Positions 7,583-16,533 are shown, counted from the first letter of the stretch. The stretch: 64,000 bases of DNA from Longimicrobiales bacterium (GCA_028278645.1 JANQDZ010000057.1:1-64000); one strand, 5' to 3'. The notes: generated from the sequence alone by a model not told the origin. Numbers and translations: made by a program.

Positions 7583-9940
7583 ATGGTCCATCCAAGCTCA
7601 GTTCCCGGTGTTCTCCTGAGCATCCTGCTCTTCTGGACCCTCGCATCTCCCTGTTCCGGCCAGGCCGGAACTCCGGATGATCCCCGGCAGGCCGCAGGAA
7701 CCATCCGAGGAACGGTGTCGGGGCGCCTCGGTTCGGCGGTCCGGCCGCTTCCGAACGCCATTCTCCACGTCTCTTCTGGCGCCCGGCACTTCACCCTGAG
7801 CACCGACACCGGGGGCCGGTACTCGCTCCCCGGCCTCACATCCGGATCCTGGCGTGTCCGGGCTCTCCATGTCGGGTACCGAACCATAGCCGCCAGCGCC
7901 CAGGTGCCGGTGGACGGGACCGTTACCCTGGACCTCACCCTTGCCAGGGAGCCGGTGGTCCTGCCTTCACTCCTTGTCGAAACCGATCGCCTTCTTCCCT
8001 TGGATCCGACCCAGTTTCCCAACCCAGCCGAGATGGGAGAGATAGCCCTGAGGGCGCTGGAGAGTACCTCCGGGATGGCTGAGGGGGGCCTGGCCCAACT
8101 TGTAAGGAGCATTCCAGGAAACGATCCTTCCGATCCCCAAGACGTCCTCCTGATGCGGGGGTCCGCCTCCGATCTCAAGCTGGTGCTCCTGGACGGGGCT
8201 CCGGTCTACACGCCGTTTCACATGGCAGGTTTGGTAGAGAGCTTCGAGCCGCAGGCCCTGGGCAGCGCTTCCCTTTTCCTGGGTGGAGCACCGGCCCGAT
8301 TCGATGGAGGGCTCTCCTACATTCTCGATCTCCAGGGCCGTACCCCACGGATGGACCGCCTTCGAGGCACGGCCTCCGCCGATCTCCTCACGGGGCGCCT
8401 CCTTCTTGAAGGACCCCTTAGCCCGTCTGCAGGCTTCATACTTGGAGCAAGGGGCCTCCATAACCTGGGCGCCCCTCTGTTCGGCCAAGGGCCGTCACCC
8501 TACGGGTTCGGTGATCTCCTCACCCGCCTCGAGTGGACCGGGGACGACGGACAGGCCGCCTACTTGACAGGGTTCTGGAACCAGGAGTCGGTCCTATTGG
8601 ACCTCTCGGAGGATGCCGAGGCGGCGTTGTCGGAAGAGATCGATTCCGGGAACCAGGGCATCCTGGGGGACCCTCCCCTGGGTGACGACGCAAGGTGGGG
8701 AAACCAAGCCGCGGCCGGGGGTTACCGTTTCCGGCTGGGACGTGCCTCCGTGGAGCTGGGAGGGGCGATCAGTCGATACGAGGCCGAGCTGCCCGTAGGT
8801 GACAGCCTGCCCCTCTTTGCCCAGAGCCGCTCGGACCGGACGCGGCTCACCGCCGACTTTTCCCACCCCCTTGGAGACGGAACCCTCCGATTTGGGGCCA
8901 GCTTTGATCGCGTGAATTCCACCTACTCGGCCATGTCTCTGGACTCTGCCCGGATCGGGCAGGTGAACCGAGTGGCGTTGGACGGGTCATTCGGCGGCGG
9001 TTACCTGGAGATAACCCGACCCCTGACGAAGTCGTTGACGCTCCGGGGTGGAGGCCGACTGGATCGGTTTCAAGGGGATGAAGGGGTGCGGGTGGCGCCT
9101 CGGCTATCGGTCACGTGGATGTTGACGGATCAAGCGGCTCTCACACTGGCCGGAGGCCGATACCACCAGTATTCCAGCCTGGCCGCCGAGGAGCTTGAAA
9201 GGAACCTCGGCTCAGACTCTCCCTGGCCGACATACGGGCAGTCGGTACCCCTGGAGCTCATCGTGGGAAAGGCCGACCATTTGGTCGTGGCCCTGGACCA
9301 GTCTTTGACCCCGGACCTTCGGTTGGGCCTCGAAGGGTTTGTGAAGAACTATACCGGAGTCGCCGGTACCGGAGACAACTCCCTCAACGCATCGGGAATC
9401 GATCTGAGGGTAGCCCGGGACGGTGAGCGAACCTCAGGGTGGCTGGGTTACACCCTGACCTGGTTTTGGGCCTCGGACGGGTTCCTCAGCAGTGGGGACT
9501 CTCCGTTCTCAGGCAGACACCTCCTCAGCGCTGGGCTGCTGACCTCTCTCACCAACCGGACCGGACTCCGGCTCAGAGCCAGCTATGGAGATGGACTCCC
9601 GTTCACGTCCGTACCTGTATTTGCTGATGGCATCAGTGCACCTTCTCAGGCCGAGAGGAACACTTTGAATTTGGCCGGGGACCAGGTCCTCAACTCGGCC
9701 CCCAACCTGACTGTGGGGCCGGACGATGGGTTCCTTCGCCTGGAGATCGAGCTATTCGGACGGTGGGCCCCCACCCTATCCGGGCGTACGATGGAGATAA
9801 GGCCCTACATCCGTGTCCTGAACGCTCTGAACCGCCGGGACGCCCTGTTCTACCACTTCGATCCATGGCGGACTGGAGGGCCCGTACCCCTGGCCGATCT
9901 CCCACTCCTGCCCCTGGTGGGCCTGGAGTGGCGTTTCTGA
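7583..9940 (+). CDS. TonB-dependent receptor-like outer membrane protein with carboxypeptidase-regulatory-like domain
   Basis: A 785-residue outer membrane protein. A signal peptide (about 1-26) is followed by a CarboxypepD-regulatory-like domain (about 40-122; GTIRGTVSGRLG and GGRYSLPGLTSGSWRVRAL). The plug-like region (about 140-260) has DPQDVLLMRGSASDLKLVLL and DGAPVYTPFHMAGLVESF. The remainder is rich in alternating beta-strands and aromatic girdle residues, ending in GLEWRF with the C-terminal Phe typical of outer membrane barrels. It lies in the sigma/anti-sigma operon, so it may be the signal receptor, a target, or both. The ligand is unknown; I see no TonB-box I can be sure of. Confidence 0.85.
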   Translation: MVHPSSVPGVLLSILLFWTLASPCSGQAGTPDDPRQAAGTIRGTVSGRLGSAVRPLPNAILHVSSGARHFTLSTDTGGRYSLPGLTSGSWRVRALHVGYRTIAASAQVPVDGTVTLDLTLAREPVVLPSLLVETDRLLPLDPTQFPNPAEMGEIALRALESTSGMAEGGLAQLVRSIPGNDPSDPQDVLLMRGSASDLKLVLLDGAPVYTPFHMAGLVESFEPQALGSASLFLGGAPARFDGGLSYILDLQGRTPRMDRLRGTASADLLTGRLLLEGPLSPSAGFILGARGLHNLGAPLFGQGPSPYGFGDLLTRLEWTGDDGQAAYLTGFWNQESVLLDLSEDAEAALSEEIDSGNQGILGDPPLGDDARWGNQAAAGGYRFRLGRASVELGGAISRYEAELPVGDSLPLFAQSRSDRTRLTADFSHPLGDGTLRFGASFDRVNSTYSAMSLDSARIGQVNRVALDGSFGGGYLEITRPLTKSLTLRGGGRLDRFQGDEGVRVAPRLSVTWMLTDQAALTLAGGRYHQYSSLAAEELERNLGSDSPWPTYGQSVPLELIVGKADHLVVALDQSLTPDLRLGLEGFVKNYTGVAGTGDNSLNASGIDLRVARDGERTSGWLGYTLTWFWASDGFLSSGDSPFSGRHLLSAGLLTSLTNRTGLRLRASYGDGLPFTSVPVFADGISAPSQAERNTLNLAGDQVLNSAPNLTVGPDDGFLRLEIELFGRWAPTLSGRTMEIRPYIRVLNALNRRDALFYHFDPWRTGGPVPLADLPLLPLVGLEWRF

Positions 9941-10049
9941 TTCCCACCCCGTCACACCTCCTCACCCCCGATCGTTCTCTGAGCAGAAAGGCCCTCGGAC
10001 CTGGTCCGAAACGCTGCCACAACCAATCAGAGATCGAAAGGAAAAACCC

Positions 10050-11624
10050 ATGATCCCTTCCCAGCGAGGGACCGTTGGGCGGTGGGTGGCCCGAATACTC
10101 GTGCCGTGCATCACCGCCATCTCCGTGCTGGCCGTGGCTTTCCCCGTTCAGGGACAGCTGATTTCCATCAAGACCGTGCCGGTAGCCTCGGGAGACCAAT
10201 TCCTCCTTTTCCCTTCGGAAAACCTGGCAATGGGAGGTGTTGGACTCGGCATGGCCGACCTCCTGGGCGACCCCTTCTCCAACCCGGCAACCGGGAGTCG
10301 AGTCACCGAGACTGTCTTCTTCGGGTCCCCCACTTTTTACGGGATCACCGACAGGAACGGGTCCGGAAAATCACTTCCTCTCGGGGCTCTCTTCACTTCC
10401 GGGCACTGGTTCGGTGCGGGGGCCGTGTCCCTTCAGGAGCTCGAGGGAGCGGACCGAGAGAGGGTCTGGCCTTTCTTCGCCGTCCGGGAGCCGTGGAACT
10501 CATTCGCAAGGCCAATGCCGGAGCCGGCCCAGGACCTTTCGGAACACTCCGGTAGGAACCTCTACGCGTTCGGAATGCTCGGATACCGCTTTCCTGAAAA
10601 GGGGCTGTCGGTAGGGATCAGTGGCAGCTATGCCGACCTGGGCGCCGTGGACGGGGTGGACCTCCTCTACGCGTTGAGTCAAGAAATCGACCAATCTGGG
10701 CACATGTCCGACCTCCGACTAGGCCTGTTGAAGGAGTGGGAATCGGGGCAATCCATGGAGCTGGTCCTGACCAGGAACAAGGTCCGGATGGAGCACGACG
10801 TCACCTATCTGAACATGGTTTGGGAGCCGATCCCGCCGGACACCGTGGTAATCCCCCAGTGGAGAACCCGAGTCGACAAGAACCTCGATTACACGGACAC
10901 CTGGGGGGCTCACCTGGCGTTCCGGCGCCCCATTGGCGAAAACGGCTGGCAGGTAGGGTGGTCCCTCACCGCAAACGGAAAAGACCACCCCAAGATCCCA
11001 AACTATGAGATCCAGAACATCCCCAGGGATCCCGGTGAAACCAAAGCGTACGCCCTGGGAGTCGGAGTAGCGAAGACCGAGGGCCCAGCCAGGTTCGCCG
11101 TGGACATGTACCTGGAGCCCATTCGAAGCGACACATGGGCCGACGCCGCGGCCGACACCACGGATGTGTTCGGAAACGTGATCAAGGCCGGCGAAAAGAC
11201 CATCGAGAACGAGTTCGTGTTCACGAACGCCCTCGTTAAGGCCGGGTTCGCGTGGGATTACAAGATCGCCACCCTCAAAGGCGGCCTGAACGTTCGATCG
11301 ATCTCCTACGAACTGGAACAGATCAACCACATCGAACCCTTCAGCGCCATGTCCCATAAGAGGAAACAGGACGAAAGCTGGATGGAATGGACGCCGAGCT
11401 TGGGAGTGAGCCTGGCCCTCCAGGGAGTCACTCTTCACTACACGGCCCGCATCACGACGGGAACCGGGCGCCCCGGGACCCGCTGGTCTCCTGCCAGGAT
11501 GGCTGAGTCCGGGTTGGACTCCACCTTTTCGAGCGACTTCATCCTGGCCCCCCAGGGCCCCCTGACGCTTCAGGACGCCCGGGTCACCACTCACCAACTC
11601 TCCGTGGTGATTCCCATGCGGTAA
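10050..11624 (+). CDS. Outer membrane beta-barrel protein of unknown function
   Basis: A 524-residue exported protein: signal peptide about 1-36, then alternating hydrophobic/polar strands throughout. The early LLFPSENLAMGGVGLGMADL followed by DPFSNPATGS recalls the N-terminus of PorV/FadL-type barrels, where a NPA-like turn is conserved. The C-terminus is HQLSVVIPMR. AAAGGAAA precedes the ATG. It follows the TonB-type receptor by 109 nt and is probably the last gene of the sigma-factor operon. No enzymatic motif is visible. Confidence 0.7.
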   Translation: MIPSQRGTVGRWVARILVPCITAISVLAVAFPVQGQLISIKTVPVASGDQFLLFPSENLAMGGVGLGMADLLGDPFSNPATGSRVTETVFFGSPTFYGITDRNGSGKSLPLGALFTSGHWFGAGAVSLQELEGADRERVWPFFAVREPWNSFARPMPEPAQDLSEHSGRNLYAFGMLGYRFPEKGLSVGISGSYADLGAVDGVDLLYALSQEIDQSGHMSDLRLGLLKEWESGQSMELVLTRNKVRMEHDVTYLNMVWEPIPPDTVVIPQWRTRVDKNLDYTDTWGAHLAFRRPIGENGWQVGWSLTANGKDHPKIPNYEIQNIPRDPGETKAYALGVGVAKTEGPARFAVDMYLEPIRSDTWADAAADTTDVFGNVIKAGEKTIENEFVFTNALVKAGFAWDYKIATLKGGLNVRSISYELEQINHIEPFSAMSHKRKQDESWMEWTPSLGVSLALQGVTLHYTARITTGTGRPGTRWSPARMAESGLDSTFSSDFILAPQGPLTLQDARVTTHQLSVVIPMR

Positions 11625-11694
11625 GGGGGAAAAAGGGCTAAGATCCGGGCCTACGCCCCAGGCGCACACTCCGATCGCGGACCACGGAGGTTTT

Positions 11695-13815
11695 ATGCGA
11701 CGCGTTGCCCGGATCTGGCCCGGTACCCTCCTGGCCATCCTCCTTTTCTCTCCAGCGACCCCGGCCGAGGCCCAGGAATTCACCTTCGAGGACATGCTGA
11801 GTCCAGCGTACCCGTCCGAGCTTGTTTCGGCTCGGAACGTGGATAGGATCGCCTGGATTTCTGTTGAAAGAGGGAGGCGGAACGTCTACACGGCGGTGGC
11901 CCCGGACTTCGCTCCGGTCAAGCTGACGAACTGGAACCTGGACAACGGCCACGACCTGACGTCCATCCGGATTTCGGACGACGGCCGTGTGGTGGTTTTT
12001 GTAAGGGGCCACACCCCGAATAGCCAGGGATGGGTGGCGAATCCCAACAACGATCCCAGAGGTGCAGAACGAGCCATATGGGCCATCGGCACGAATGGTG
12101 GGGAAGCATGGAGAGTCGTGGAGGGGAGCAACCCGGTCCTTTCCCCCGACGGTAGGTGGGTCCTCTTCGTGAAGGACGGGCAGATCTACCGGGCACCGGT
12201 GAACACCGGAACGGCCCTCACCGAACGGGCCGACGACCTACCGCCCTTGTTCCGCGCCTGGGGCCGGAACGGGAGTCCCAGATGGTCCCCTGACGGCCGG
12301 TTTGTCGCCTTCGTGAGCCAACGTGAAGACCACTCCTTCATCGGCGTATACGACACCGAACAGCCATCGGTCCGGTATATGGCCCCAGGAGTAGATCGGG
12401 ACACCCAACCGGTCTGGTCCCCCGACGGGACCCAGATCGCGTTCAGAAGGCAACCAGGCCTTCCCTTTGGTGCCCGGATCCGTCGACCTGAAGGTGTTCC
12501 GAGGGACTCCATACCACCCGGCCTCGAGGAAGCTCGTTTTGCCGGAGGTTACACCAACTCTTTGTGGATCGCCGATCTGGCAACGGGTCAGGGCCGGGAG
12601 ATTTGGCACAATCAAGCCCAGGACGACGGGTTCGAGAGCATCTCGAACCTGATGTGGGGCCACGACAACCTGGTGTTCCAGGCGGAGCCCGGGAACTGGC
12701 GGCACTACTGGTCGGTCCCGGTGGAAGGCCACGAAGGTGATCCGATGGAGCTGACCCCGGGGGACGGGTTGGTGGAGTACGTTTCGCTGTCGAAAGACGG
12801 TCGGACCCTCTACTACGCCGCCAACATGGGTGACATCCATCGCCGGGATCTTTTCTCTTCCAGGACCAACGGCGGGAGGAAACGTCGGATCACGCGAGGC
12901 GGAATGATCGAAACCAAACCCGCCTCCCTGGCCACGGACCAACAGGTAGCGATCCTCATGTCCGGAGCCTCCCTACCCCTCTCGGTGGGTCTGGTGGATT
13001 CAGGCGGAGGCGAGGCCCGGGCCATCACCGGTCTTCCGGCCCGGTTCCCAATGGACCGGCACGTTACCCCTGAAAACGTCACGCTGACGGCTGAAGACGG
13101 TTTCGAGTTCTACAATCAGCTGTTTCTCCCACCTGATCTGGGACCGGGGGAGAAACGACCCGCACTCATCTTTATCCACGGCGGTTCCCGTCGGCAGATG
13201 TTCCTGGGCTACCACGACCGGATCTTCTACCACTGGGCCTACGGCATCAATCAGTACTTCGCCAACAGAGGGTACGTGGTCCTGAGTGTGAACTACCGGA
13301 GCGGAATCGGCTACGGGAAGGAATTCAGGAATGCTCCGGGGAGGATGTCCCGGGGCAACACGGAATACCAGGACATTCTGGCTGCCGGCCGTTACCTGCA
13401 GGGCCGGGAGGACGTGGACCCGGAGAAGGTCGGCCTTTGGGGCCTTTCTTACGGAGGTATCCTCACTGCCCAGGGTCTGGCCAGGAACTCGGACGTGTTC
13501 GCCGCGGGAGTGGACATCGCCGGCGTACACCAGTACGGAAACACCCTGGACCCTTCCGACACCGCATATGCCTCTTCGTCGGTGAGCGAGGTGGACAACT
13601 GGACGTCACCTGTCCTGCTCGTACACGGAGACGACGACCGAAACGTTGCCTTCTCTCAGACCGTAGGTTTGGTGCAAGCCCTGCGAGCCAACGATGTTCA
13701 CTTTGAACTCATCGTATTCCCAGACGAGGTCCATGACTTTCTCGTCTTCGACAAATGGCTCCTGACCTGGGATGCCACCGAAGACTTTTTCAGGAGGTTC
13801 TTGATAGAGAAATGA
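11695..13815 (+). CDS. S9-family serine peptidase (prolyl-oligopeptidase type), secreted
   Basis: A 706-residue exported peptidase. After the signal peptide (about 1-25) an N-terminal beta-propeller of PD40 blades runs to about residue 430 (SPRWSPDGRFVAFVSQRED and TQPVWSPDGTQIAFRR are clear blades). The C-terminal alpha/beta-hydrolase domain carries the S9 triad: nucleophile Ser in GLSYGG (about residue 585), Asp in HGDDDRNV (about 644-651) and His in DEVHDF (about 680). The oxyanion loop region FIHGGSRRQM is visible near 490. ATG at 11695 has CGGAGG upstream. Probably a periplasmic dipeptidyl- or acylaminoacyl-peptidase; exact specificity unclear. Confidence 0.92.
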   Translation: MRRVARIWPGTLLAILLFSPATPAEAQEFTFEDMLSPAYPSELVSARNVDRIAWISVERGRRNVYTAVAPDFAPVKLTNWNLDNGHDLTSIRISDDGRVVVFVRGHTPNSQGWVANPNNDPRGAERAIWAIGTNGGEAWRVVEGSNPVLSPDGRWVLFVKDGQIYRAPVNTGTALTERADDLPPLFRAWGRNGSPRWSPDGRFVAFVSQREDHSFIGVYDTEQPSVRYMAPGVDRDTQPVWSPDGTQIAFRRQPGLPFGARIRRPEGVPRDSIPPGLEEARFAGGYTNSLWIADLATGQGREIWHNQAQDDGFESISNLMWGHDNLVFQAEPGNWRHYWSVPVEGHEGDPMELTPGDGLVEYVSLSKDGRTLYYAANMGDIHRRDLFSSRTNGGRKRRITRGGMIETKPASLATDQQVAILMSGASLPLSVGLVDSGGGEARAITGLPARFPMDRHVTPENVTLTAEDGFEFYNQLFLPPDLGPGEKRPALIFIHGGSRRQMFLGYHDRIFYHWAYGINQYFANRGYVVLSVNYRSGIGYGKEFRNAPGRMSRGNTEYQDILAAGRYLQGREDVDPEKVGLWGLSYGGILTAQGLARNSDVFAAGVDIAGVHQYGNTLDPSDTAYASSSVSEVDNWTSPVLLVHGDDDRNVAFSQTVGLVQALRANDVHFELIVFPDEVHDFLVFDKWLLTWDATEDFFRRFLIEK

Positions 13816-13876
13816 GAGGGACTCGATTCCGGGAACCGCGAACACCATGATCGGAGGCGGTGTAAGAAGGCTGAAA

Positions 13877-13927
13877 GAAACAGGATGCTGGGCTAGCTTT
13901 TGGGCGAAAGCCCACGCAAGCTGTTTC
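13877..13927 (+). ncRNA. Candidate structured leader RNA with GEMM-like features
   Basis: A perfect 7-bp helix (GAAACAG 13877-13883 with CTGTTTC 13921-13927), next to AGCTT/AAGCT pairing, encloses a 5-bp stem with a GAAA tetraloop (TGGGC 13901-13905, GCCCA 13910-13914) followed by ACGCAAGC. A GNRA-capped stem followed by an ACGCAA-type strand is also seen in class I cyclic-di-GMP (GEMM) aptamers, but the second GEMM hairpin was not found. It lies about 55 nt before the start of the 13984 gene. It could equally be an unnamed RNA motif. Confidence 0.3.
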
Positions 13928-13983
13928 AAGGAATAAGGTGTTCGTCCTTCCCAGGGCGGAAAAAACAGGGATAATTGTCGGTC

Positions 13984-14760
13984 ATGAGCAAATCCATGAA
14001 AGTCACCAACTCGAGATCTTTGGCGCTTCTCACCCTGACCTTGGCGCTTCTCTTCGGTCCGAGCCTCGTCCGCGCACAGCAGGTTCAAGGTGTCGTGATC
14101 GATAGGCTCACGCGAGAGCGGGTTGTTGGAGCCAGTGTCGTGCTCCTGGACACCACGTTTAGTGCGGTTTCCGCCACAGCCGCAAACCAGACCGGCGCTT
14201 TCCGTATCCAGGCCGCGGAACCAGGCTCGTTCTTCGTGCTCACCGAGGCTCTGGGCTACCGGCCCACGCTGGATGGAATCCTGGACATGCAGGAGGGCGG
14301 ATCGGTCACTGTCGAGATCTACCTCGATCCGAAACCGATCGAGCTCGATTCCCTGAAGGTGGCCGTGGAGAGAGCTGAAACATACCAGATCCTGGACATG
14401 GCCGGCTTTAATGAGAGGGTGGACGACGGGTTCGGGCATTTTATCACCCCTGAAGAGCTTCGGCGCAGGAATCCCCGGTATTTTTTCGAGGTTTTCAGGA
14501 ATATCCCAGGGGTCAGGGTGTTGGGTGCATCACTGGACGGCACGATGGTCGAGTTCACACTTGCCAGTACCCGAGGTCCGACTTGTAGTCCCAGGGTGTT
14601 CGTGGATGGTATCCAGTCGAATGTCTCCATGGGCCTCGAGTCGGTCGTGGACGTAGACCAGGTGGCCGGAGTGGAGGTATACTCCCGTCCCTCCCAGGTT
14701 CCCCTTCAATGGGGCGGCTCCGATTCAACTTGTGGAGTGCTCCTGATCTGGACCCGATAG
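13984..14760 (+). CDS. Secreted carboxypeptidase-regulatory-like plus plug-domain protein without a barrel
   Basis: A 258-residue protein. After a signal peptide (about 1-32) comes a CarboxypepD-regulatory-like beta-sandwich (about 34-115: QVQGVVIDRLTRERVVGASV, then QTGAFRIQAAEPGSFFV). This is followed by a TonB-receptor plug-like segment (FFEVFRNIPGVRVLG, CSPRVFVDGIQSNV, VAGVEVYSRPSQVPLQWGG) that ends at the strand GVLLIWTR. In full receptors the barrel would begin just after this strand; here the gene stops. The ATG at 13984 is preferred to TTG at 13975; 13996 is also possible. Two Cys (in PTCSPR and STCGV) could pair. Role unknown; possibly an accessory to the nearby SusC/D system. Confidence 0.75.
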   Translation: MSKSMKVTNSRSLALLTLTLALLFGPSLVRAQQVQGVVIDRLTRERVVGASVVLLDTTFSAVSATAANQTGAFRIQAAEPGSFFVLTEALGYRPTLDGILDMQEGGSVTVEIYLDPKPIELDSLKVAVERAETYQILDMAGFNERVDDGFGHFITPEELRRRNPRYFFEVFRNIPGVRVLGASLDGTMVEFTLASTRGPTCSPRVFVDGIQSNVSMGLESVVDVDQVAGVEVYSRPSQVPLQWGGSDSTCGVLLIWTR

Positions 14761-14897
14761 GGAGGGAATTGGTCACCGAGGAACCGTTGTTCCACTGGCA
14801 CGTGACCTTCCGGGCCGTTATCCTCCCCGAACCATGAACCAGGTGCGGCTCAGAGAAGGGCTGCCCAACTACTACTTCCAGAAGGAGTTGGCCCAAC

Positions 14898-15266
14898 ATG
14901 AGAGTACTACGATTTGCCGCCTTCGGATTGATCCTCCTGGCTGCCGCCTGTGCCAGTGGGGGCGGGGGTGGGGGTGGGGGCGGTGGCGCCAGCGATCGAT
15001 ATCTTCTCACCGCCGACGACCTGGCCCCGTACGCAACACTGACTCTCTACGAGGCGGTCAGTCGCCTTCGCCGCTTCTGGATCCAAGGGAGTGGCGGCCG
15101 GTCTCCCAGGGTTTTTATCAACAATCAGGAGTTGGGCGGAGCTCCCTCCCTAGAGGAGTACGGAGCCACCGACGCGGCTGAATTACGGTTCATCCAACCC
15201 AACATCGCCATGACCCAATACGGGCCCGATTATGTGGGAGGGGTAATCCAAGTCATCCTCAGATGA
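14898..15266 (+). CDS. Small lipoprotein with plug-like domain
   Basis: A 122-residue lipoprotein: lipobox LAAAC with the acylated Cys at residue 18, a glycine-only linker (about 21-30) and a globular part with LLTADDLAPY, LYEAVSRLRRFW and RVFINNQELG, ending YGPDYVGGVIQVILR. It is a paralog of the lipoprotein at 21373: both share LLT--DL-PY-----Y-AV-RLR--W, the VxI strand and a YG-D--GG-I-V end. The final part resembles the last strands of a TonB-receptor plug. AAGGAG precedes the ATG. Function unknown. The linker is encoded by four runs of five G. Confidence 0.75.
   Translation: MRVLRFAAFGLILLAAACASGGGGGGGGGGASDRYLLTADDLAPYATLTLYEAVSRLRRFWIQGSGGRSPRVFINNQELGGAPSLEEYGATDAAELRFIQPNIAMTQYGPDYVGGVIQVILR
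14958..14980 (+). repeat. Four G5 runs, G-quadruplex-type tract inside a lipoprotein gene
   Basis: G runs at 14958-14962, 14964-14968, 14970-14974 and 14976-14980 are separated by single C or T bases. They encode the poly-Gly linker after the lipobox. The pattern fits a very compact G-quadruplex and a replication-slippage hotspot whose length changes in steps of six would keep the frame. Confidence 0.8.
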
Positions 15267-15271
15267 CCTTG

Positions 15272-15301
15272 AGGGCAGGGGGTCAGCGGGCCCCCTGCCC
15301 T
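15272..15301 (+). terminator. Strong hairpin after the 14898 lipoprotein, terminator-like without U-tract
   Basis: An 11-bp perfect GC-rich stem (15272-15282 with 15291-15301, 8-nt loop) begins 5 nt after the lipoprotein stop. No U-run follows, so it may be an unusual terminator or an mRNA 3-prime stabiliser. Confidence 0.45.
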
Positions 15302-15471
15302 GAATCCCTCCAACCCTGAGGAACTCCGCGATCGGGGTGCGCTCGAACCGTCAGGAACCAGGTCTCGCCTGGCATTCCCCGGCTCCAACGATGGCCCAGT
15401 TGCGGACTCTTCCTTTGGGGCCAGCGCCCGAAGGTTTCGGACTCCAGAACGCTCCGGTACAAGCGACCTCC

Positions 15472-16038
15472 ATGAAGAAGATTACCATCGCTTTGGCATT
15501 TTTCGCCCTACTGGCGGGATGTGATCGTGGGTCCGGGGATTCCCACCGCTCGCCTGGTCGCCCCCCGGGCCCGGAAAAACTCGGCGAAATGGAGCTATGG
15601 AAGCTCGAGATCATGCTTCAGGATCGGACCTCCAGCTCTGTTATTCGGCAGGGCGGACCCTCGAGTTGGTCGGAGGCCTTCGCACCGGACGGGACAATGG
15701 TCCGGTCCGGCCTTGGGGAGATTCGGGGCCAGGAAGCCATCCACGAGGCCTTCATGGCCGATGTCTACTCAAATGCGCTGGTGGACCTGACTTGGATACC
15801 GGAACGGGCCGAGGTCTCCCAGACCGGGGATCTCGGCTACACGGTAGGCCAATACCTGGCTGTCGTGGCAGATACCACCGGAGCACGGTCCGAGGTCAGA
15901 GGAACGTACGTCCGACTCTGGAGACGGCAGGCCGACGACAGCTGGAAGGTGGAGTTGGATATCAGGAACCCCGTAACCAAAACTGAGCAAGGCGGTCCAA
16001 TGGCTCTTGGGAGCCAATCCGGGAACGGAGGGACCTAG
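15472..16038 (+). CDS. Lipoprotein with SnoaL/DUF4440-like (NTF2-fold) domain
   Basis: A 188-residue lipoprotein: MKKITIALAFFALLAGC gives a clear lipobox (Cys17). The mature part from about residue 45 has the pattern of small NTF2-fold proteins (SSWSEAFAPDGTMVR, IRGQEAIHEAFMAD, LGYTVGQYLAVV, GTYVRLWRRQADDSWKVEL), as in SnoaL/DUF4440 proteins that bind small ligands or act as isomerase-like enzymes. The start at 15472 is chosen because it gives a clean lipoprotein signal; the upstream frame is noise. It lies between the plug-like lipoprotein and the SusC gene. Ligand unknown. Confidence 0.8.
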   Translation: MKKITIALAFFALLAGCDRGSGDSHRSPGRPPGPEKLGEMELWKLEIMLQDRTSSSVIRQGGPSSWSEAFAPDGTMVRSGLGEIRGQEAIHEAFMADVYSNALVDLTWIPERAEVSQTGDLGYTVGQYLAVVADTTGARSEVRGTYVRLWRRQADDSWKVELDIRNPVTKTEQGGPMALGSQSGNGGT

Positions 16039-16533
16039 CGCAAGCCTGCCCGACCAGGAAGAACTTCGAACGCTCGTTCGAGTATTCGAAATCCCACCGC
16101 CAAAAAGGGCCTCTGCCACGCCCTGATTCCGCAGCTGCGACCGTCGAACGCCTGTTCGAAGCGAATGGCTATCTGTCACAGACATTTTTTCCGGTCAACA
16201 CTCTGGAATTCACGAAAAGCTTTGATTTTCGAATCGCAAGAAACCTATTGCGGGGTGCGTCATAGAGTGTTATTGAAACGTTCATATATTTGACTAGTTC
16301 ATATGTTCCGAGCCTTGGATACCTGCCCATGCAAGGACGCGGAAGAATTGATTGGTGTTGCCACCGGGTTCCCCCCGGCGTCGGTGGCTGCTGGCCTACC
16401 CGGGATCCGGCATCCCGGACGCCAGGGCGTCGTTGTTGTTTTTTCACATTTTTGAGAACTGACCTTTACCCCATTCGTTCATCCCTCGTGGGCGGTGGGG
16501 TTTTCGTGCATTCCAACTGAAGAGGGAGGTAAT
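16039..16533 (+). promoter_or_regulatory. Long structured leader and promoter region of the SusC/SusD operon
   Basis: This gene-free stretch has an AT-rich patch (about 16200-16310) unlike its surroundings, including TATATTTG at 16285-16292, which matches the -7 element of Bacteroidota promoters (TAnnTTTG), although no matching TTG is seen at the usual distance. Before it lie TTCGAACG/CTCGTTCGAG-type inverted repeats (about 16068-16082). Downstream come three successive hairpins (see 16361-16446). The susC start codon has AGAGGGAGG just upstream. Confidence 0.4.
16361..16446 (+). terminator. Triple hairpin with U-tract in the susC leader, candidate attenuator
   Basis: Hairpin 1 pairs CCACCG 16361-16366 with CGGTGG 16382-16387. 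Hairpin 2 pairs CGGGAT 16401-16406 with ATCCCG 16412-16417. Hairpin 3 pairs GACGC 16418-16422 with GCGTC 16427-16431 and is followed by GTTGTTGTTTTTT, a near-ideal U-tract. It lies 90 nt before the susC start and downstream of the AT-rich promoter-like patch, so it would stop or attenuate transcripts, or end a small leader RNA. Confidence 0.5.

Noticed and set aside
16273-16301. TTGAAA as a sigma-70 -35 box before susC
   Set aside because: No acceptable -10 at 16-18 nt; the AT-rich patch is recorded only as promoter-like.
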